Assembly: GCA_937899245.1 (NCBI GenBank)
Contig: CALDKB010000025.1
Location: forward strand, 43,573-107,572
Reading direction: 5' to 3'
DNA from: an uncultured Bacteroidales bacterium
GTDB taxonomy: Bacteria; Bacteroidota; Bacteroidia; Bacteroidales; ML635J-15
Length of the DNA: 64,000 nt
The stretch's first letter is position 1. Each line of letters opens with the position of its first letter. Position numbers and translations under genes: made by a program. The notes under the pieces were generated by a model that did not search any database, had not been told where the DNA came from, and saw only the letters and a program-made list of their open reading frames with translations. Below are positions 60,801-64,000 of the stretch, piece by piece.

Positions 60801-63745
60801 CAATCTCAATACCTGTTACGGAGGATTGCTATGGAGATATAGGCATAACAGCAATTTTCGTTCGCAATGGCAAATGCTATAATTACAAGCAAACAATCTA
60901 TGTTCCACGCGAAAACAAGAAACTTGATGTCGATTTCATTACGTTCCGCGACAAGACGACACCGGGAGCAGAAGAATCGTGGCAATTAAAGATTACCGAC
61001 AAATCAGGAAAGGCTGCCGACGCCGAACTTCTCACAACCATTTACGACGCGTCGCTCGATTCCTACGTATCTCACTCGTTAAGAATGTGGCCTTATTCAA
61101 GCTATAACCTAAAGGACAATTTCTCGGCAAATGGCTTCGGATTCTGTGCCGACAGTTGGATAAAATATATTAATCCTAAAAACAGCTATGTACTAACACC
61201 ATACCCGAATCCTTATTTCTTCGACTGCTTGAATGTATATTATACTAGCTACGACAGAAGATATAAGGAGGTTTGCTTCAGCGCTGTAGAAAGAACCGGT
61301 GCCGCAGTTCAGGATGAATCATTAGAATTGAATGACATTCAAATGGCTGCTGGTGCCGTAAACATGGATATGGACTTTGAGGAAGAGTCTGTTCCCGGAC
61401 CGACAGAAGAAGCCGAAGCTTTCGCAAATGCAGAAGTCCGCACAAACTTCAACGAGACTGCATTTTTCTGTCCGGATCTTACCACCGACAAGGAAGGAAA
61501 CATTTTCGTCAAGTTCACTATGCCCGAAAGTCTCACACGTTGGAACATACTTGGTATCGCACACACCAAGGACATGCAAATTGGTGATTTCGAGAAGACA
61601 ATGGTTACTCAGAAAAAAGTTTCAATTACGCCGAACTGGCCTCGTTTCTTACGCGAAGGAGACGAAATGTACTTCTCTGCAAAGATTGCAAACCTCACCG
61701 AAAATACAATCAATGGCAAGGCAAGAATAGAAATCACCAACGCCGAGAATTCTAAGAACATCACAAGCTTGTTCCTGACGAACAACACTCTGAATTTCAC
61801 AGCTGACGCAGGCAAGAATGTTTCGGTCGACTGGAAACTTTCTGTTCCAATGTCAATCGGTGCTGTTTCGATACGAGTTGTTGCAATTGGCGACGGACAC
61901 TCCGACGGCGAGGAGAAAGTTTTGCCTATACTCTCCAACCGCATGATGGTTACAGAGACAATGCCTCTGCCTGTACGCCGTGCCGGAACAACAAGGTTCT
62001 CGTTCGATGCCATGAAGCAAAACAAGTCCAACACGCTTGAAAACTACTCATATACTCTCGAATTCACTCCGAATCCAGCATGGTACGCCGTACTCGCTCT
62101 TCCATACATGATGGAATACCCATACGAATGTGCAGAACAGACATTCTCTCGTATTTATTCCAACCTTCTGGCATCGCATGTTGCTAATTCCGACAAGAAG
62201 ATCAAGGAAATGTTCGAAAGGTGGAAAGCTACCGACGCCAAGGCACTTGCCTCCAACCTGCAGCGTAACGAGGAACTGAAATCGGTTGTCATAGAGAATT
62301 CTCCATGGTTGCTCGATGCCGAAAGCGAAGCCGAAAGCAAGCAGAATATAGGCAACCTGTTCGACCTTGCCCGAATAGAAAGCGAAACGGCAATGGCCAC
62401 AAAAAAACTTGCTAAGATGCAGAAGAGCAATGGCGGCTGGCCTTGGTTCGACGGAATGCCAGAAAACCTTTATGTAACACAGCATATTGTCGGCAACTAC
62501 GGACACCTTAAGCGTCTTGGAATCAAATTCCCCGACGATTCGATGGAAAAGATGATTAGGAAAGCCATAGGTTTTATCGACTCAGAAATCGTTAGACTTT
62601 ACGAACAGCAAAAGAAAGACAAGAACATTTATCTTGGCTACACACAAATCCACTACCTCTATGTCCGTTCGTTCTTCATTAAAGAAAAGCCGATGAACAA
62701 AACCACGCAAAACGTCTTCGACATATACATGAAACTTGCCGAGAAGGAATGGACAAAATCCAGTTTCTATATGCGCGGAATGCTTGCTCTTGCCATGAAC
62801 CGCAGCGGGCACACCAAGACAGCAAAGGACATTGTTGCATCACTCAAGGAATATGCCCAGCACAGCGAGGAACTCGGCATGTACTGGAATCTTGAACGCG
62901 GATACTATTGGTACAACAATGGAGTAGAGACTCAGTCGCTACTGATAGAACTTTTCGAAGAAATGGGCGAAAAGTCCGACGTTAACGAAATGAAGGTATG
63001 GCTTTTGAAACAAAAACAGACCAGCAACTGGAAAACAACCAAGGCAACGGCCGAAGCTGTTTATGCCCTTCTTCTCGATGGAACCACCATACTCACAGAA
63101 ACAGACTATCCAAAGATTTCGATTGGCAATAAGCAAATTGACCTTGCCAAAGAAAAGACCGAAGACGGCACAGGATACTTCAAGCAGACATGGAAGAAAA
63201 ATGAAATTTCAGGCACTTGGAGCGATGTATCCGTTCAAAAGGCCGACAGTACTGTTGCTTGGGGTGGAGTTTACTGGCAATATTTCGAGGATATTGACAA
63301 TATTAAAGGTTTTGAAGATACACCTTTGAAAATCCGCAAGTCGCTATTCGTAAACAGAGTCGAAAAGGGCAAGGAGGTAATTGTCCCGATATCGCAAAAG
63401 AACGCAAAACTTCATGTTGGCGACAAGGTTACCGTCCGCATCGAAATCGAAGTCGACCGCAACATGGAATACATACATCTGAAGGATATGCGTGCCGCAG
63501 CTTTCGAGCCGACAGAAAAACTTTCCGGGTATAGGTTCAAGCACGCATTGGGATACTACCAGGCAATTAAGGATGCATCAATGAACTTCTTCATCGATTA
63601 CCTGCCAAAGGGAACATACGTCTTCGAATACGAAGTTCTTGCCACACAGAAAGGCACATTCTCGAACGGGATAACGACAATCCAGAGTATGTATGCACCA
63701 GAATATACGAGCCATAGCAACGGTATAAGAGTAACTGTGGAATAA
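57860..63745 (+). CDS. Bacterial alpha-2-macroglobulin family protein with thioester motif
   Basis: A 1961-residue protein with a signal peptide (MKKIIAIIVLMSISLFAF, then VQN). Macroglobulin domains include the MG2-like TDRAIYRPGQTVYFKG (about residue 566). An A2M domain begins around TAFFCPDLTTDKEGNIF (about 1195) with WPRFLREGDEM; the thioester motif CAEQ in YPYECAEQTFSR has its Cys at about 1424. An alpha-alpha barrel TED and receptor-like C-terminus follow. Such proteins are thought to trap proteases in the periplasm or on the surface. Unlike E. coli yfhM, no pbpC neighbour is seen. The frame extends 54 bases upstream of the Met at 57860, but that includes the promoter box, so the later Met is chosen. 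Confidence 0.92.
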   Translation: MKKIIAIIVLMSISLFAFVQNINDERFKALWKEVDEAEQKDLPKSALKIVEEIYQLATAEKNDHEQMKAITYKAKLLVQASEDGNLQAIDFLEKHAETLSGTNKYVNYFLIGAMYQNYYQRNKWNIDSRSDISDSATEQASRLEFYDRNEFYKLIIKNYKLALNNNLKDIDASNFEDFFEDDKSVSFFFPTLYDKLEYSIVKQLSKLESYTRTNLDNKFFCNADNFLSIEIENSDEQPEMAALYFFQQMMKENKSNINTFVFSDFERISFLDTHQSGKDDCIMELLTEISDKHAENEAVIFINDKIAGQLSVKSSEGKTEAINLLKKTISKFPESKFISRCKNRYNQLIFPSICISTDEIAYPGENFPILIKYENTSTTNIKIVKVSDRASAEHGFYANSKELEKLYQQKPISEKALSLPEAGDNSEHSTYYVEKGLNPGFYLIFADVADSSQNGLKYSELKVSRLSLLKINERKYMVVDRNSGKPVESAKVKITYRQNGKIVTLSSAETSSDGIFELTKLDNNRYYSDLGALISKGDDEIFFGINIYGYGSYYESHHNVQSKLFTDRAIYRPGQTVYFKGIVFEGNDNLFHVMPNDTVTVTAKDANYKEFYRKQLVTNQFGSINDSIKIQENVLPGNFHIEIRTNNVSKSTTFKVEEYKRPTFEITMDKITEEVKFGDTITITGNAKSYSGVPVSDANVNFNVRCSSYSYYWWWSGNKEEKHLADGSVKTDDDGNFSLSFVAKECFNQINIYDIDAVVADINGESHTASSSFMISHQSMWLSSDVKSLVDFADFNGMNAYANNISGDKINATISVTIEKLEEPAKETAPMRQTADRKMYTYEEWQNLCPNLEYDGENSLQKRKVTATVFKGTINTADTTWISFGKKFATGSYKLTLKSKDKDGNEISDEKYFQIGDKSSKKMPFVKTDLFEVSETTAKIGDKIDFRVGSSFNNVTVLYTIQIANKPLDIKSLSLSNEIKTISIPVTEDCYGDIGITAIFVRNGKCYNYKQTIYVPRENKKLDVDFITFRDKTTPGAEESWQLKITDKSGKAADAELLTTIYDASLDSYVSHSLRMWPYSSYNLKDNFSANGFGFCADSWIKYINPKNSYVLTPYPNPYFFDCLNVYYTSYDRRYKEVCFSAVERTGAAVQDESLELNDIQMAAGAVNMDMDFEEESVPGPTEEAEAFANAEVRTNFNETAFFCPDLTTDKEGNIFVKFTMPESLTRWNILGIAHTKDMQIGDFEKTMVTQKKVSITPNWPRFLREGDEMYFSAKIANLTENTINGKARIEITNAENSKNITSLFLTNNTLNFTADAGKNVSVDWKLSVPMSIGAVSIRVVAIGDGHSDGEEKVLPILSNRMMVTETMPLPVRRAGTTRFSFDAMKQNKSNTLENYSYTLEFTPNPAWYAVLALPYMMEYPYECAEQTFSRIYSNLLASHVANSDKKIKEMFERWKATDAKALASNLQRNEELKSVVIENSPWLLDAESEAESKQNIGNLFDLARIESETAMATKKLAKMQKSNGGWPWFDGMPENLYVTQHIVGNYGHLKRLGIKFPDDSMEKMIRKAIGFIDSEIVRLYEQQKKDKNIYLGYTQIHYLYVRSFFIKEKPMNKTTQNVFDIYMKLAEKEWTKSSFYMRGMLALAMNRSGHTKTAKDIVASLKEYAQHSEELGMYWNLERGYYWYNNGVETQSLLIELFEEMGEKSDVNEMKVWLLKQKQTSNWKTTKATAEAVYALLLDGTTILTETDYPKISIGNKQIDLAKEKTEDGTGYFKQTWKKNEISGTWSDVSVQKADSTVAWGGVYWQYFEDIDNIKGFEDTPLKIRKSLFVNRVEKGKEVIVPISQKNAKLHVGDKVTVRIEIEVDRNMEYIHLKDMRAAAFEPTEKLSGYRFKHALGYYQAIKDASMNFFIDYLPKGTYVFEYEVLATQKGTFSNGITTIQSMYAPEYTSHSNGIRVTVE

Positions 63746-63764
63746 AATATCGCATATAACAAAA

Positions 63765-63789
63765 AAAGGACGGCTTGTGTCCGTCCTTT
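63765..63789. terminator. Bidirectional terminator between the alpha-2-macroglobulin gene and a T9SS cargo gene
   Basis: Stem AAAGGACGG / CCGTCCTTT with seven-base loop; A-run before and T-rich sequence after. It lies between convergent genes. Confidence 0.85.
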
Positions 63790-63827
63790 ATTTATGTCCT
63801 TAACAAAATTAGCAATCTTAGGCGGGA

Positions 63828-64000
63828 CTATTCTTTCACCAATTTCAGTTCTTCGTATTCGCCGGTTATTCTTGAGACCTTTACGATGTATTCGCCAGGG
63901 CGAAGGGCGGAAAGGTCGAGCTGCATCGAGGTGGAATGGAGGACGATGCGACCTGTAAGGTCGATTACTGTGGCACTGAGGAAGCCATCGCCGAAGATGG
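63828..64000 (-). CDS. T9SS type A cargo protein, C-terminal end only
   Basis: The last 56 codons of a minus-strand gene whose start lies right of the window. The end reads VIDLTGRIVLHST, then LDLSALRPGEYIVKV and EELKLVKE before TAG, the pattern of a T9SS type A (TIGR04183-like) C-terminal sorting domain: a DxxGR turn, an LxxGxY strand and a basic end. The protein should be exported through the type IX system and attached to the surface. Nothing can be said of its main part. Confidence 0.8.
   Translation of the reverse strand, partial: IFGDGFLSATVIDLTGRIVLHSTSMQLDLSALRPGEYIVKVSRITGEYEELKLVKE

Overview
The window is chromosomal DNA from a member of the Bacteroidota, most likely the order Bacteroidales. 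Evidence for this is: promoters of the Bacteroidetes type (TTTG, 19 bases, TAnnTTTG) upstream of the tRNA/tuf operon and of rpsU; few recognisable Shine-Dalgarno sites; gliding-motility-type (CHU_C, type B) and type A sorting domains of the type IX secretion system (T9SS); a DUF3467 gene behind rpoC; and many Bacteroidetes-type lipoproteins and outer-membrane proteins. There is no sign of phage, plasmid, insertion sequence or CRISPR.

Layout. 1-2754 (+): the end of a wbpD-wbpB-wbpA type operon for a diacetylated amino-sugar uronic acid (O-antigen or capsule). 2828-4941 (-): an ECF sigma factor and a membrane-tethered CHU_C-domain protein that may be its anti-sigma factor. 5066-11846 (-): a small secreted protein and a 2115-residue T9SS adhesin-like protein. 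The sigma operon and the adhesin operon carry the same perfect 43-bp element in front of their first genes; it looks like an ECF promoter and suggests one regulon. 12195-25430 (-): a very large core operon cluster reading tRNA-Thr-Tyr-Gly-Thr, tuf, tRNA-Trp, secE, nusG, rplK, rplA, rplJ, rplL, rpoB, rpoC, DUF3467. 25448-26917 (-): hpf, xerC/D, rpsU. 27250-28638 (+): phosphoglucosamine mutase. 28933-29703 (-): PhnP-like metallohydrolase. 30004-33629: an ATP-grasp enzyme facing a three-gene acyl module (acyltransferase, AMP-forming acyl ligase, acyl carrier protein). 33921-38490 (+): two short SSB-like genes, bcp, recA, a TPR lipoprotein and a CapA-like lipoprotein. 38574-40130 (+): lysine 5,6-aminomutase alpha subunit without its beta partner.

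40191-47528 (-): an envelope operon with tightly overlapping genes, coaX, FadL-like outer-membrane protein, TPR protein, lptC, small membrane protein, CNNM/CorC protein, GT22-type mannosyltransferase. 47658-49814 (+): PpiD/SurA-like periplasmic folding factor. 49914-55946: surface-polymer genes (phosphodiesterase-like lipoprotein, LTA-synthase-like transferase, GH5-like lipoprotein, acyltransferase 3). 55956-57644 (-): EttA. 57860-63745 (+): a bacterial alpha-2-macroglobulin with an intact thioester motif. 63828-64000 (-): the C-terminal end of a T9SS type A cargo protein.

The most interesting signals are the shared 43-bp element that ties an ECF sigma/CHU_C membrane protein pair to a distant T9SS adhesin, a C-terminal beta-sandwich-like domain apparently shared by two different membrane polymer enzymes (GT22 and LTA-synthase-like), the kamD gene without kamE, and a helically phased AAACG repeat before the tandem SSB genes.
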